DNA of 34,571 nucleotides from an uncultured Alphaproteobacteria bacterium (GCA_902542505.1 CACBUI010000005.1:1-34571); one strand, 5' to 3'. Positions 16,942-27,470 are shown, numbered from the stretch's first letter. The notes: a model not told the origin generated them from the sequence alone. Numbers and translations are program-made.

Positions 16942-18351
16942 TTATGTAAAATCTCTTATGTCTGAAATGTTTCCCGTAATAGCAGATGCTGCAGCAAGCT
17001 CAGGACTCATTAAATGAGTTCTACCACCTCGGCCTTGTCTACCTTCAAAATTTCTATTAGAAGTTGATGCGCACCTTTCACCAGGTTTTAATTGATCAGG
17101 ATTCATACCAAGGCACATTGAACATCCGGCCTCTCTCCATTCAAAACCAGCATCTTTTAAAATTTTATCAATTCCTTCTTCTTCAGCTTGTTTTTTAACT
17201 AAGCCTGATCCTGGTACTATCATTGCCTGAACGTGTGAAGCAATCTTTTTGTCCTTAACGATAGATGCAACTTTTCTTAAATCCTCAATTCGACCATTTG
17301 TACAAGAGCCAATAAATATTTTATCTAACTTTATGTCTGTGATTTTTGTTCCAGGCTTAAGGCCCATATACTCAAGTGATCTCTCTATACTTTTCTTTTT
17401 ATTTTCTGTTTTAGCACTGCTCGGATTTGGTACTGTGCCTTTCACTGACACAACATCCTCAGGGCTAGTTCCCCATGTCACCATTGGGTCAATTTCTGAA
17501 CTATCTATAACTATTTCATGATCGTAATTTGCATCATTATCTGAGGGAAGGGATGACCAGTATTCTACTGCTTGATCCCAGTGTTCAGTTCCAGGAGCAT
17601 AAGGTCTGCCTTTTATATAATTAAAAGTTGTTTGATCTGGGCTAATTAAACCGGCGCGAGCTCCAGCTTCAATGCTCATATTACAAATAGTCATTCTGCC
17701 TTCCATTGAAAGGCCCATAATAGATGAACCAGCATACTCAATTACATGACCAGTTCCTCCAGCTGTTCCAATTTTTCCAATTATGTACAAGATTAAATCT
17801 TTAGAATTTACACCAAAAGGAAGTTCACCATTGACCGAAATTCTCATATTTTTTGCTGGATTTTGAACAATTGTTTGCGTAGCCAGAACATGCTCAACTT
17901 CACTTGTTCCGATACCAAAAGCGAGAGCTCCGAAAGCTCCATGGGTAGAGGTGTGACTGTCTCCACAGACAATTGTCATGCCCGGTTGGGTAATTCCCTG
18001 CTCAGGACCAATGATATGAACAATACCTTGTCTTTGGTCCATTAAATCAAAATATTGAATTCCATGCTCTTTAGTGTTTTTTGCTAGAGTTTCGACCTGA
18101 ATTTTACTTTGTGGGTCCTCAATATTTTGTCTATTTATAGTAGGAACATTATGGTCTGCGACAGCTATCGTAGCCTCTGGTCGATGAACAGGACGATTGG
18201 AAATTTTTAATCCTTCGAAGGCTTGAGGGCTAGTTACTTCATGAACTAAATGACGATCAATATATAAAAGATTAGTCCCATCTTCTCTTTGACCGACAAG
18301 ATGCTCAGACCAGATTTTATCAAAAAGTGTTTTTGGGCCTTGGTTGCTCAA
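16942..18351 (-). CDS. leuC: 3-isopropylmalate dehydratase large subunit
   Basis: [57 protein letters not shown]. Confidence 0.96.
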   Translation of the reverse strand: MSNQGPKTLFDKIWSEHLVGQREDGTNLLYIDRHLVHEVTSPQAFEGLKISNRPVHRPEATIAVADHNVPTINRQNIEDPQSKIQVETLAKNTKEHGIQYFDLMDQRQGIVHIIGPEQGITQPGMTIVCGDSHTSTHGAFGALAFGIGTSEVEHVLATQTIVQNPAKNMRISVNGELPFGVNSKDLILYIIGKIGTAGGTGHVIEYAGSSIMGLSMEGRMTICNMSIEAGARAGLISPDQTTFNYIKGRPYAPGTEHWDQAVEYWSSLPSDNDANYDHEIVIDSSEIDPMVTWGTSPEDVVSVKGTVPNPSSAKTENKKKSIERSLEYMGLKPGTKITDIKLDKIFIGSCTNGRIEDLRKVASIVKDKKIASHVQAMIVPGSGLVKKQAEEEGIDKILKDAGFEWREAGCSMCLGMNPDQLKPGERCASTSNRNFEGRQGRGGRTHLMSPELAAASAITGNISDIRDFT

Positions 18352-18361
18352 GATAATACTT

Positions 18362-19045
18362 TTAGCTTTTAGTTTCTGCCTCTTCTATTTTTTTCTCTAC
18401 AGGCTTTTCCTCTTTTGGCTCATCTTCAACTTTGGGTTCTTCTTGTGGTGATGATTCCTCTGATTTAGTTTCTTTAATTTCTTCTTTAGAGTTGTCTTCA
18501 GACTTAGGGGCTTCTTGAGATGAAGTTTCCTCTGTTTTGGTCTCTTTAGCTTCTTCCTTTGGTGTTTCGTCAGTTACAGGTGTATCTGATTTATTTTCTT
18601 CAGTACTAACCTCTGAAATTTCTTCAGCATCTTCGATTGTGGATACAAATTGGTTATCATCATATGATCGACCGTCAGTTCTTTCTGCAATTCTTGCTTT
18701 TTTACCAGACAAACCTCTTAGATAATATAATTTAGCTCTTCTTACATCACCAACTTTTACACGTTCGATTGAGTCGATAACATTACTGTATAATGGAAAA
18801 ACCCTTTCAACACCTTCACCACTAGAAATTTTTCTGACAGTAAATGAAGAATTAAGACCGTTATTTTTTTTACCAATACAGACACCTTGAAATGCTTGCA
18901 CTCTCTCTTTATTTCCTTCTTTAATCTTAACGTTAACTTTGACAGTGTCACCTGGCGCGAAGTCTGAAACCTTTGAACTTTTTAAAATCTGCTGAATTTG
19001 TGATTGTTCGTAATTTTTAATAATTTCATTCATTGTGTGCTCCAT
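18362..19045 (-). CDS. rplS: 50S ribosomal protein L19 with long acidic C-terminal extension
   Basis: L19 core [32 protein letters not shown]...[28 protein letters not shown]; then Glu/Lys/Ser/Thr-rich tail. The true start may be the second Met (MNEI). Confidence 0.93.
   Translation of the reverse strand: MEHTMNEIIKNYEQSQIQQILKSSKVSDFAPGDTVKVNVKIKEGNKERVQAFQGVCIGKKNNGLNSSFTVRKISSGEGVERVFPLYSNVIDSIERVKVGDVRRAKLYYLRGLSGKKARIAERTDGRSYDDNQFVSTIEDAEEISEVSTEENKSDTPVTDETPKEEAKETKTEETSSQEAPKSEDNSKEEIKETKSEESSPQEEPKVEDEPKEEKPVEKKIEEAETKS
18419..18562 (-). repeat. two imperfect tandem copies of a 72-nt (24-aa) unit in the rplS tail
   Basis: [24 protein letters not shown] followed by [24 protein letters not shown]. 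Confidence 0.75.
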
Positions 19046-19083
19046 CCAATATTAATATATGGGTGGTATCAGAGCGGCATATT

Positions 19084-19809
19084 CTACTCATTTTTGTTTT
19101 TTTTTAAATAGTTTTTAAATAAATCTGGTCTATTTTTTTCAGTATTTTCCAACGAATTTTGGTGTTTCCAAAGATCTATATCAGCATGTTTACCACTCAC
19201 GAGTATAGATGGTACTTGTATTTCTGAATGATCAGGGGTTATCCATGGGTTTGGTCTAGTGAATTGATCATGTTCAACTAGTTCATTTTGAAATGACTCA
19301 ATAGTGTGAGTATCATTATTTCCAAGAACACCAGGTTGGAGTCTCATTAACGCCTCAATAAATAATAATGATGCTATCTCTCCTCCGTTTAATATGACAT
19401 CGCTCACAGAAATTTCTTGAAATTCATAATAATCAATTACTCTTTGGTCAATGCCCTCATATCTACCATTTAGTAAAATAAAATCTTTATTTAAATTATA
19501 ATTAGTTAATTTTTTTTGAGTGAGTTTTTTACCTTTGGCAGAAAAACATATTTTAATACAGCTATCTAATTCATTTTTATTAAAGTTTGCTTCGATAGAT
19601 TTTGAAATTATATCAGGTCTTAATACCATACCGGCGCCACCACTAAATGGTTTATCATCAACAGAGTTCGCAGATAAATCACTGTAATCTCTTATGTTGA
19701 TAGTATTGATTTCGAAATGATTTTTTGACAGAGCTTTGCCCAACAAGCCATGTTGTAAAATTCCAGGAAAAACTTCTGGAAATAAAGTAAGGATATTGAA
19801 TTTTAACAT
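19084..19809 (-). CDS. trmD: tRNA (guanine-N1)-methyltransferase
   Basis: LTLFPEVFPGILQHGLLGKA, GRYEGIDQRVI, SVSDVILNGGEIASL, WITPDHSEIQVPSILVSGKHADIDLW. Confidence 0.95.
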   Translation of the reverse strand: MLKFNILTLFPEVFPGILQHGLLGKALSKNHFEINTINIRDYSDLSANSVDDKPFSGGAGMVLRPDIISKSIEANFNKNELDSCIKICFSAKGKKLTQKKLTNYNLNKDFILLNGRYEGIDQRVIDYYEFQEISVSDVILNGGEIASLLFIEALMRLQPGVLGNNDTHTIESFQNELVEHDQFTRPNPWITPDHSEIQVPSILVSGKHADIDLWKHQNSLENTEKNRPDLFKNYLKKNKNE

Positions 19810-20306
19810 TAATTTTTAATTATAATTTTTTTTTCTTTAATATTTACAAATGGAAAGTTTTGCTCAGTAAATCTGAAAAATTCCTTTTTTTTACTTTTAA
19901 TAAAATATATTTCCAATAAATCCCCTGCACCAAAATTTACAACTGAAGCAACTTCTCCAACTCTCTGGTCTTTATTATCAAATACCTCAAGGCCCTCTAA
20001 ATCGTGGAAATAATATTCATTTCCTTTTACTGGTGATAGTTGTTCTTTTTTTAAAAAAATTTTTTTATTAACAAACTTTTCAATGTCTGTTCTATTATTT
20101 ATTTCGTCGATTGTTATAAGTGGGCTTTTTTTATCAAAAGATACTAGTTTTAAGTTAACAGTTTTTTCATTATCTAAATAAAATCTTTTAAATTGATTTA
20201 CATCACGATCATCATTTAAATAACTGTGAAACCTTAGCAGACCTTTAGTTCCTTTAGGTCTGCCAATTACACCAACTTGTATGAAACGCTTCTCAAAGGG
20301 AGTCAC
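19809..20306 (-). CDS. rimM: ribosome maturation factor RimM
   Basis: IGRPKGTKGLLRFHSYLND, EYYFHDLEGLEVFD; position between rpsP and trmD. Confidence 0.9.
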   Translation of the reverse strand: MTPFEKRFIQVGVIGRPKGTKGLLRFHSYLNDDRDVNQFKRFYLDNEKTVNLKLVSFDKKSPLITIDEINNRTDIEKFVNKKIFLKKEQLSPVKGNEYYFHDLEGLEVFDNKDQRVGEVASVVNFGAGDLLEIYFIKSKKKEFFRFTEQNFPFVNIKEKKIIIKN

Positions 20307-20312
20307 AAGTAA

Positions 20313-20906
20313 TTACTCTTTAGTTTCGGGTTTATCCTCTGAAACCTCAGTTGAACCCTCTTCCTCTTTAGGCTCTTCTTTTGCAGGAGCTTCTTCTTTC
20401 TTTTCCTCCGGCTCAGAAGTCTCCTCTGTCTTCACCTCTTCAGCTGGTTTTTCAACTGCTGCTTCTTCAACAGGCGGTTGCTCCTCTGTGGTAGTTGCCT
20501 CCTCAGTAGGTTTTTCGTCCTCTGCTTTAGCTGCTTCTTCAGTAGCTTTTGCCTCTTCTAAAGCTTTTGATGCTGCTTCTTCTTTCGCTTTAACTCTTTC
20601 TTGAGCCTTTGCCTTTGGTAAATGCTTTTTTGTTTTCTCAGTTATTTTTGGAGCTTCCATCATTCCTAATTCAGAGAGAATTTTTTGAACTCTTTCTGTT
20701 GGCAGCGCTCCAACCTTAAGCCAATGTTCAGCTCTTTCTTTGCTAAGCATTACTCTTTCCTTATGATCCTTGGGAACCATTGGATTGAAGTTGCCAATTT
20801 TTTCAATGAAGTTACCGTCTCTTGGTGCTCTCTCATCTGCAACCACAATTCTATAGAAAGGTCTTTTTTTTGAACCTCCTCTTGCTAGTCTTATTTTTGT
20901 CGCCAT
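20313..20906 (-). CDS. rpsP: 30S ribosomal protein S16 with long acidic C-terminal extension
   Basis: [43 protein letters not shown]; Glu/Ala/Lys-rich tail. Confidence 0.95.
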   Translation of the reverse strand: MATKIRLARGGSKKRPFYRIVVADERAPRDGNFIEKIGNFNPMVPKDHKERVMLSKERAEHWLKVGALPTERVQKILSELGMMEAPKITEKTKKHLPKAKAQERVKAKEEAASKALEEAKATEEAAKAEDEKPTEEATTTEEQPPVEEAAVEKPAEEVKTEETSEPEEKKEEAPAKEEPKEEEGSTEVSEDKPETKE

Positions 20907-20924
20907 GATTTCTCCCTTCTGTAT

Positions 20925-22277
20925 TTATTCAATCGTTGGCATTTGGTTTGCGCCTAATAAACTTTTAATTTTATTTGCAAAACCTGGTTTTTGAGCTTGT
21001 TTCATAAGTTTTTTAGTTTGCTCAAATTGTTTTAAGAGCCTGTTGACCTCGTGTACCTGTCTACCAGACCCTGTTGCTATTCTTCTTTTTCTTGAAGCTT
21101 TTAGTAAATCAGGATCAACTCTCTCTTCTTTTGTCATTGAGCAAATAATTGCTATTTGATGATCAATAACTTTTTCGTCAAAATCTCCACTCTCCATCAT
21201 ATTTTTAATTTTGCTGACACCTGGCATGTGTGACATTAGTCCAGACATTCCGCCCATTTTTTTCATTTGGGTAAACTGTTTTAAAAGATCATTCATATTG
21301 AATTTCCCACTCATCATCTGAGATTGGAGATTTTCCATTTCTTTTTGATCAAAATCTTTTTGTGCTTTTTCAACTAATGAGACAACATCTCCCATACCAA
21401 GAATTCTAGAAGCTATTCTCTCTGGGTGAAAAACTTCAAAATCTTCAATATTTTCTCCTGATCCAAAGAAACGAATTGGCAAACCTGTTTGATATTTTGC
21501 TGAAAGTGCAACTCCTCCTCTTGGGTCTGCGTCTAATCTTGTTAATATAAATCCAGTAAGTGGTGCTATGGTGTTAAAAGACTCAACAACGCTTAGGGCT
21601 TGTTGACCCATCATTGAGTCTAAGACAAGTAAATTTTCTTGTGGTTTTGCTAGATCATGAATTGTTTTAAGTTCTAAAAGTAATTCCTCATCTGTACTAA
21701 TTCGACCTGAGGTATCTATAATTAAAACATCCGATAAAAGTTTTTTACTTTGTTCAAGAGCATTTTTAACAATATCTTTTATATTTTCATTTGTTGGTTC
21801 AATAAACTGAATATTATTTTTTTGAGATAAAATACGAAGTTGGTCTATAGCAGCTGGTCTTCTTAAATCTGTTGACACAAGTGCTACAGATTTATTAAGA
21901 GAATTTTGGCAGTAATAAGCAAGTTTTGCAATTGATGTTGTTTTACCTGCACCCTGCAGACCACACATTAAAAAAGTTGAGGGTTTATTTTTAAAGTTAA
22001 GCTCGCTACTTTGAACACCAAGTATTTCTATTAGTTCATCACTTACTATTTTTATTATTTGTTGTCCTGGCTGAATATTTTCAATTACTTTTTGGCCAAG
22101 TGCTTTTTCTTGGATTTTTTTAATTAGATCTTTAGATACTTTAAGAGAGACATCTGCCTCTAACAAAGCAACTCTAACCTCTCGCAGGGTTGTCTCTAAA
22201 TCTTTTTCAGTGATAGCCCCTTTATTTGAGAGACCTTGAAAAATTCCGGTTATCTTATTTGTTATATTTTCTAACAT
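20925..22277 (-). CDS. ffh: signal recognition particle protein Ffh
   Basis: GLQGAGKTTSIAKLAYY, DLRRPAAIDQL, DTSGR, LTRLDADPRGGVALS, Met-rich M domain. Confidence 0.96.
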   Translation of the reverse strand: MLENITNKITGIFQGLSNKGAITEKDLETTLREVRVALLEADVSLKVSKDLIKKIQEKALGQKVIENIQPGQQIIKIVSDELIEILGVQSSELNFKNKPSTFLMCGLQGAGKTTSIAKLAYYCQNSLNKSVALVSTDLRRPAAIDQLRILSQKNNIQFIEPTNENIKDIVKNALEQSKKLLSDVLIIDTSGRISTDEELLLELKTIHDLAKPQENLLVLDSMMGQQALSVVESFNTIAPLTGFILTRLDADPRGGVALSAKYQTGLPIRFFGSGENIEDFEVFHPERIASRILGMGDVVSLVEKAQKDFDQKEMENLQSQMMSGKFNMNDLLKQFTQMKKMGGMSGLMSHMPGVSKIKNMMESGDFDEKVIDHQIAIICSMTKEERVDPDLLKASRKRRIATGSGRQVHEVNRLLKQFEQTKKLMKQAQKPGFANKIKSLLGANQMPTIE

Positions 22278-22294
22278 TTAAAAAATAAAAAAAA

Positions 22295-22330
22295 TCGGCG
22301 AATGATACTCATCGGCCGACTAATTTTTTC
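22295..22330. terminator. bidirectional terminator-like hairpin between divergent ffh and dapF
   Basis: TCGGC(22295-22299)/GCCGA(22315-22319) plus inner ATGA/TCAT; A8 on one side (T8 on minus strand), TAATTTTTTC on the other. Confidence 0.45.
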
Positions 22331-22368
22331 TTTATTTAGTGAGGAATTTATATCACTATAGCTGGTCT

Positions 22369-23181
22369 ATGAAAATACCTTTTATGAAAGCTCAAGGAGC
22401 AGGAAATGACTTTATTATTGTGGATAAAAACGTTGATTTCATTAGAAAGTCAAAAAAGGTTATTAGAAGACTTTGTGACAGGCGTTTTGGGGTAGGTTGC
22501 GATCAATTAATTCTAATAAAAAAAATCAGTTCATATTATCAAGTTTCATTTTATAACTCAGATGGCTCACTTGGGAAAAATTGTGGAAATGGATTGCGAT
22601 GTGCCTACAAATTTTTAGTTGAAATAAAAAAAGTCAAAAAGGCAGTCATTAAAACTCATAAATTTTTACATTTTGGTAAGAAAACTCAAAAGGAATACAA
22701 AATCAATGTTGGGGAAGTAACTTTAGATTGGAAAAAAATTCCTTTATCAAAAAAAATGGACTCTCAAAGTATTCAAATTAAAAGAATAAAGATACCTGGG
22801 TTAATAAAAATAATGGGGGCAAATATTGGAAACCCTCATTGTGTAGTATTAGTAAAGAATTTAAAGCTAATTAAATTAAATATGTTAGGGCCTTTACTTG
22901 TAAAAAATAAAATATTTCCTGATCAAGCTAATATTACTTTTGTAGAGGTACTAAAAAAATCGAAAGTAAAAGTATTATTTTGGGAGAGAGGTGGCGGACA
23001 TACACTAGCATGTGGTTCAGGAACTTGTGCTGCTGCTTTTGTTTTAAATCATAATGACTTTGTGTCCTCTAAAATCAAAGTGGTTACTGAACGATCAGTA
23101 TTAAAAACAGAAATCAAGGACAAGATGGTATTCCTTCAAGGCCCTGCAGAGTTAGTTTATCAATCATCGATTAATATTTAA
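22369..23181 (+). CDS. dapF: diaminopimelate epimerase (track start 22339; ATG at 22369 preferred)
   Basis: MKIPFMKAQGAGNDFIIVD, FYNSDGSLGKNCGNGLRC, ANIGNPHCVV, ERGGGHTLACGSGTCAAA. Confidence 0.93.
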   Translation: MKIPFMKAQGAGNDFIIVDKNVDFIRKSKKVIRRLCDRRFGVGCDQLILIKKISSYYQVSFYNSDGSLGKNCGNGLRCAYKFLVEIKKVKKAVIKTHKFLHFGKKTQKEYKINVGEVTLDWKKIPLSKKMDSQSIQIKRIKIPGLIKIMGANIGNPHCVVLVKNLKLIKLNMLGPLLVKNKIFPDQANITFVEVLKKSKVKVLFWERGGGHTLACGSGTCAAAFVLNHNDFVSSKIKVVTERSVLKTEIKDKMVFLQGPAELVYQSSINI

Positions 23182-24387
23182 ATGTCTAAAGTTGTTAATT
23201 TTGGATGTCGACTAAATAACTTTGAAGGAAAAAAAATTGAAGAATTATTAGTAAATAATAATGAAAATATGGTTGTTATAAACTCTTGTGCCGTTACAAA
23301 TGAGACTGAGAGGCAGGTAAGACAAACTATTAGAAAAATTAAAAAAGAAAATCCCGATAAAAAAATTGTAATGACAGGTTGTGCTGCACAAATATCTCCA
23401 GATAAGTATTCTTCAATGACTGAGGTTGATAAAGTTATAGATAATATAAGTAAACTGAAATCAGAGACTTGGACATCTTTGCTAGATGAAGAACTCGAAG
23501 TAGATTTCAAGGAAGACATATTTGACTCTCCTCAAGATATCCGCCCATCTTTAGATAATAAAAACCTTAACATCAGAGAAAGCCTTGTAATTCAACAAGG
23601 ATGCAATCATAGGTGTACATTTTGTATTATTCCTTTTGGTAGAGGTAATAATAGGAGTTTTGATCCTTTTTACTTAATTGATGAGGTAGAAAGAGTCGTA
23701 GAAAATGGTGTCAAAGAAATTGTTTTAACAGGTGTTGATATATCAGATTATGGGAGCGATTTTGATTACAAATATAACATGAGCAATTTAATTTTAGATA
23801 TTTTAGATAAAACTAAATTACAACGTCTTCGACTCTCATCAATAGACTGTGTTGAAATTGATGAAAGTTTTAATGAAGTGCTAGAAGATCAAAGGGTTAT
23901 GCCGCATCTTCACCTTAGTATACAGTCTGGTGATGACATGATACTTAAAAGAATGAAAAGAAGACATAATTCGAAAGATGTATTTCAATTTGTTGATCGT
24001 TGTAAAAAAATTAGAAAAGATATTTCATTTGGTGCAGATATTATTGCTGGATTTCCTACGGAAACGGATACGATGTTTGAAAATACATACAAACTATTAA
24101 GAGAAAATGAAATTTCTCACCTCCACATATTTCCTTTTTCTCCAAAAAACAATACTCCTGCCTCAAGGATGCCTCAGGTTTCTAAATCAATTATAAAAAA
24201 GAGAGCAAAAATTTTAAGAGATCTTGGTGAATTAATTTTAAAAAAAGTAAAATCCAAACTTTCATTACCAAGGGAAATCCTTATTGAAGAGTTAAATTCA
24301 GGATTGGCTATTGGATATGATCAAAATTATATCAAACATAAAGTACCCTTAGTAGGCGTACCCGTTGGAGAAGTTATCAGGGTTTAA
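23182..24387 (+). CDS. mtaB: tRNA t6A37 methylthiotransferase, MtaB-like radical SAM enzyme
   Basis: NFGCRLNNFEG, NSCAVTNETERQVRQTIRK, QQGCNHRCTFCIIPFGRGNNRS, LTGVDISDYG, LHLSIQSGDD. Confidence 0.93.
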   Translation: MSKVVNFGCRLNNFEGKKIEELLVNNNENMVVINSCAVTNETERQVRQTIRKIKKENPDKKIVMTGCAAQISPDKYSSMTEVDKVIDNISKLKSETWTSLLDEELEVDFKEDIFDSPQDIRPSLDNKNLNIRESLVIQQGCNHRCTFCIIPFGRGNNRSFDPFYLIDEVERVVENGVKEIVLTGVDISDYGSDFDYKYNMSNLILDILDKTKLQRLRLSSIDCVEIDESFNEVLEDQRVMPHLHLSIQSGDDMILKRMKRRHNSKDVFQFVDRCKKIRKDISFGADIIAGFPTETDTMFENTYKLLRENEISHLHIFPFSPKNNTPASRMPQVSKSIIKKRAKILRDLGELILKKVKSKLSLPREILIEELNSGLAIGYDQNYIKHKVPLVGVPVGEVIRV

Positions 24388-25205
24388 TGTTTTTTTTAAA
24401 AAAAATCTTTCAAAAGAATTTAAATATAGATGAGATAGAGGATCTTTTGTTTGATAATGGTGTAGAACCAAAATTTGCAGATTTAATTATTTCAAAAATA
24501 AAAGAAAATAAATCACAAGAAGAGGATATTAAAAAAGTTATTAAAGATGAACTGCTTACAAAATTCAAAGAAAAAAAATTTGGTGGTTTTTCTCCTCAAA
24601 ATAAAAGCTTATATATTATTGCTGGAAATAACGGCTCGGGAAAAACAACATTCATAGGTAAATTTATAAATCTAATTCAAAAAAATGGCTTAAAGCCTGC
24701 TGTAATTGCAGCAGATACATTTAGGGCTGCCGCAATCGATCAACTTGAACACTTCACAAATCAATTTGAAGTGCCCATTCATAAAGGTAATAATATGGAA
24801 GATCCGTCTGCTGTTATTTTTCAAGGTATTGATAATCTAAAAGAGAGTGATGTTATTATTGTTGATACATCTGGGAGACAGCATAACAACAAAAACTTAA
24901 TGGATGAGCTAAAAAAAATCTCAGATATAGTTTCAAAAAAATCTGATCAATTTAATTTAATAAGGGCTTTTTTGACATTAGACGCTAATACTGGCCTTGC
25001 ATCAAAACATATAATAGAAGGTTTTCAAGAATATATCACTTTAGATGGTATTATTTTAAATAAGGTAGATTCTAATGCTAAGTATGGAGCTCTTCTAACA
25101 ATAATAAATGATTTTGATATTCCTGTAGTATTTGAAGGATATGGCGAAGGCATGAATGACTTAAGAGAGTTTCAATTTGAAGGATATTTAGATAGACTAT
25201 TATAA
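24387..25205 (+). CDS. ftsY: signal recognition particle receptor FtsY
   Basis: IIAGNNGSGKTTFIGKF, AADTFRAAAIDQLEHF, VDTSGRQHNNKNLMDELKKI, ILNKVDSNAKYGALLTI. Confidence 0.94.
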   Translation: MFFLKKIFQKNLNIDEIEDLLFDNGVEPKFADLIISKIKENKSQEEDIKKVIKDELLTKFKEKKFGGFSPQNKSLYIIAGNNGSGKTTFIGKFINLIQKNGLKPAVIAADTFRAAAIDQLEHFTNQFEVPIHKGNNMEDPSAVIFQGIDNLKESDVIIVDTSGRQHNNKNLMDELKKISDIVSKKSDQFNLIRAFLTLDANTGLASKHIIEGFQEYITLDGIILNKVDSNAKYGALLTIINDFDIPVVFEGYGEGMNDLREFQFEGYLDRLL

Positions 25206-25209
25206 TAAA

Positions 25210-25746
25210 ATGAAACAACTTTTTGAATTTTTTCCCTTAATTGTTTTTTTCGCAGTCTATTATAAATCAGATAAAGATCTCTATTTAAGTATTGCTGCTG
25301 TAATAGTTGCAACATTTATTTCCCTTATAGCCATCTATTTCAAAGAAAGAAAAATTTCAACAATGATGTTAGTTAGTACAATTATCTTAGTTGTTTTTGG
25401 TGGTTTAAGTATTTTTCTTAAAAATGAGATATTTTTTAAAATGAAACCAACAATTATAAATGCTCTTTTTGCTGCAGTTTTGATTGGAAGTACGTTAATT
25501 AATAAACCTGTTCTAAAGTTACTATTAAATTCATCATTAAAATTGACTGATGAGGGTTGGGGATTAATGAATAAAATGTGGTCAAGCTTTTTTATTCTTT
25601 TAGCTGTTTTAAATGAAATAGTTTGGCGGACTCAAACGACTGATGTTTGGGTAAATTTTAAAGTATTTGGAATAATGGGAATTACTATTGTGTTTACAAT
25701 AATTCAAATTCCATTGCTAAAAAAGCATTTTATTAATCAGCCATAA
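25210..25746 (+). CDS. inner membrane septation protein A family (YciB/IspZ)
   Basis: KQLFEFFPLIVFFAVYY, INKPVLKLLL...LTDEGWGLMNKMWSSFFILLAVLNEIVWR. Confidence 0.9.
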   Translation: MKQLFEFFPLIVFFAVYYKSDKDLYLSIAAVIVATFISLIAIYFKERKISTMMLVSTIILVVFGGLSIFLKNEIFFKMKPTIINALFAAVLIGSTLINKPVLKLLLNSSLKLTDEGWGLMNKMWSSFFILLAVLNEIVWRTQTTDVWVNFKVFGIMGITIVFTIIQIPLLKKHFINQP

Positions 25747-26899
25747 GGGCCTGAATTCCAGGAAGATCTTTGTTCTCGAGCGCCTCAAGAAAAGCACCGC
25801 CGGCTGTTGAAACAAAATAAAAATTTTCAAATTTTTCCTCAGCCATGTTGATTGCTAAAATTGTGTCTCCACCACCTATTACGACATCTGCTTGAGATTT
25901 TGCAAGGAGATGTGCTAAATTTACTGATCCCTTTGAAAATTTATTGTCTTCGATCATTCCCATTGGTCCATTCCACAAAACGATATCGCTGTTACCAATC
26001 AGTTTTTCTAAAACTGCGTGTGAAGAAACTGATATATCTAGGATTTTAAAATCAGAGCTTTTAGGAAGATCATCTATTAATTTATTTTCATTTGAGTCAA
26101 GTATAACATCTGATGGAAGATGAATTTTACAATTAGTTGATTTTGCAGAATTGTAAATCATTTCAATCATACTTTCTGAGCCCTCTTCAATTAAAGAATT
26201 TCCTATATTTATATTATTGTATTTAAAAAAATTATTAGCCATTGCCCCTCCAATAAAAATATCTGAACAAGAGGATGTTAAAGAAAGAAGTGTTTTAATT
26301 TTAGTTGAAACTTTTGAACCTCCAATGATTGCTAATTTTTTCTTTGGGGATTTTTTTATATTATCTATTGCTAAGATTTCTCTTTCAAAATTAAATCCAG
26401 GCGCAGATAAAATGTTTTTAGCCATTTGGTTTACTGATGAGTGAAATCGGTGGGAGGCAGAAAAAGCCTCATTCACGTATAAATCTAATTTATCTGTAAT
26501 AGACTTACTAAAATTCAAATCATTTTTTATTTCTCCATCAAAAAATCTTATATTCTCTAAAAGGCTTATAGTTGGTTTATCAAAATCTATTTTATTAAGG
26601 CCCCATTCTAAAAAACTATCATAACTAATAAAATTTAATTTTAACTCCAATATATTCTCAAACTGATTAATTAATTTTAAAAAAGAATACTTCTCATCAA
26701 AGTTTTCTTTTGGTCTTCCAAAATGCGAGATAAGAAAAATATTACATTTTTTATTTTCAATAAAATTGATCGTCTCCTTAGATCTATCTAGTCTTGTTTT
26801 GTCTGTAATTCTAAAATTTTTATCGATAGGAACGTTGAAATCGACTCTAATCCCTACATTTTGGATTTTTTCAAAGTTCAAATTTTTAAGAGATTTCAT
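25733..26899 (-). CDS. pgk: phosphoglycerate kinase
   Basis: VGIRVDFNVPID, LISHFGRPK, LLENIRFFDGE, VNEAFSASHRFHSS, AIIGGSKVSTKI, LWNGPMGMIE, VIGGGDTILAI, STAGGAFLEALE. Confidence 0.96.
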   Translation of the reverse strand: MKSLKNLNFEKIQNVGIRVDFNVPIDKNFRITDKTRLDRSKETINFIENKKCNIFLISHFGRPKENFDEKYSFLKLINQFENILELKLNFISYDSFLEWGLNKIDFDKPTISLLENIRFFDGEIKNDLNFSKSITDKLDLYVNEAFSASHRFHSSVNQMAKNILSAPGFNFEREILAIDNIKKSPKKKLAIIGGSKVSTKIKTLLSLTSSCSDIFIGGAMANNFFKYNNINIGNSLIEEGSESMIEMIYNSAKSTNCKIHLPSDVILDSNENKLIDDLPKSSDFKILDISVSSHAVLEKLIGNSDIVLWNGPMGMIEDNKFSKGSVNLAHLLAKSQADVVIGGGDTILAINMAEEKFENFYFVSTAGGAFLEALENKDLPGIQALMAD

Positions 26900-26999
26900 A
26901 TTTATTCACATTTTTTTAATCATTTTAGGCTAGATTACTACTACTATATATAGTATAAAACTACCCATATAAGGAACTAAATAGAGTAGGTATATAAAA

Positions 27000-27470
27000 A
27001 TGTCTTGGAATAACCAGAAAGTAGAAGATCTTAAAAAACTTTGGAATGAAGGGGTTGCTACAAGCCAGATTGGTGTACAGCTTGGATTTACCAAAAATGC
27101 CGTTATTGGCAAGGCTTTTAGATTGGGCCTAGAAAGACGTCAAAACTCCAGAAAAAAATCAACTCAAAATCAGCAAATTTCTTCTGTCACCATGTATAGG
27201 GAAACCAGTAATTCATCTTCCCAAAATGCTGTAAGAAAAGAACCTGTTCGAAGAAGAGAAAAATTTAGTTTTAAAAAGAGTATTGTTGGCACCGGTAACT
27301 TTAAATCCTGTCAATGGCCAATTGGCGATCCACTTGAAGAGGGATTTCACTATTGCGGTGGCCAAAATATTCCAACAAAACCATATTGTATTGAACATTA
27401 TAAACAAGCTTATAATGTCGATGAGAAATATTTAGATAAACTTTTAGACTTCTTACACGAGAAAAATTAA
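27000..27470 (+). CDS. gcrA: GcrA-type cell cycle regulator
   Basis: MSWNNQKVEDLKKLWNEGVATSQIGVQLG-FTKNAVIGKAFRLGLERR; C-terminal CQWPIGDP...FHYCGGQNIPTKPYCIEHYKQAY. Confidence 0.93.
   Translation: MSWNNQKVEDLKKLWNEGVATSQIGVQLGFTKNAVIGKAFRLGLERRQNSRKKSTQNQQISSVTMYRETSNSSSQNAVRKEPVRRREKFSFKKSIVGTGNFKSCQWPIGDPLEEGFHYCGGQNIPTKPYCIEHYKQAYNVDEKYLDKLLDFLHEKN

Noticed and set aside
18757-18951. Second minus-strand frame inside rplS
   Set aside because: Alternative frame of the L19 core, which is clearly coding in the other frame.
20281-20604. Plus-strand 107-aa Ser/Ala-rich ORF
   Set aside because: Antisense shadow of the Glu/Ala-rich rpsP tail; low-complexity composition is fully explained by the opposite strand.
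14216-22277. ffh-rpsP-rimM-trmD-rplS-leuCDB-asd linkage considered as novel
   Set aside because: This linkage of translation and leucine genes is a known arrangement in Alphaproteobacteria, so not unusual by itself.
23178-23519. Minus-strand 113-aa ORF inside mtaB
   Set aside because: Antisense to conserved radical SAM gene; Ser/Leu-rich shadow ORF.
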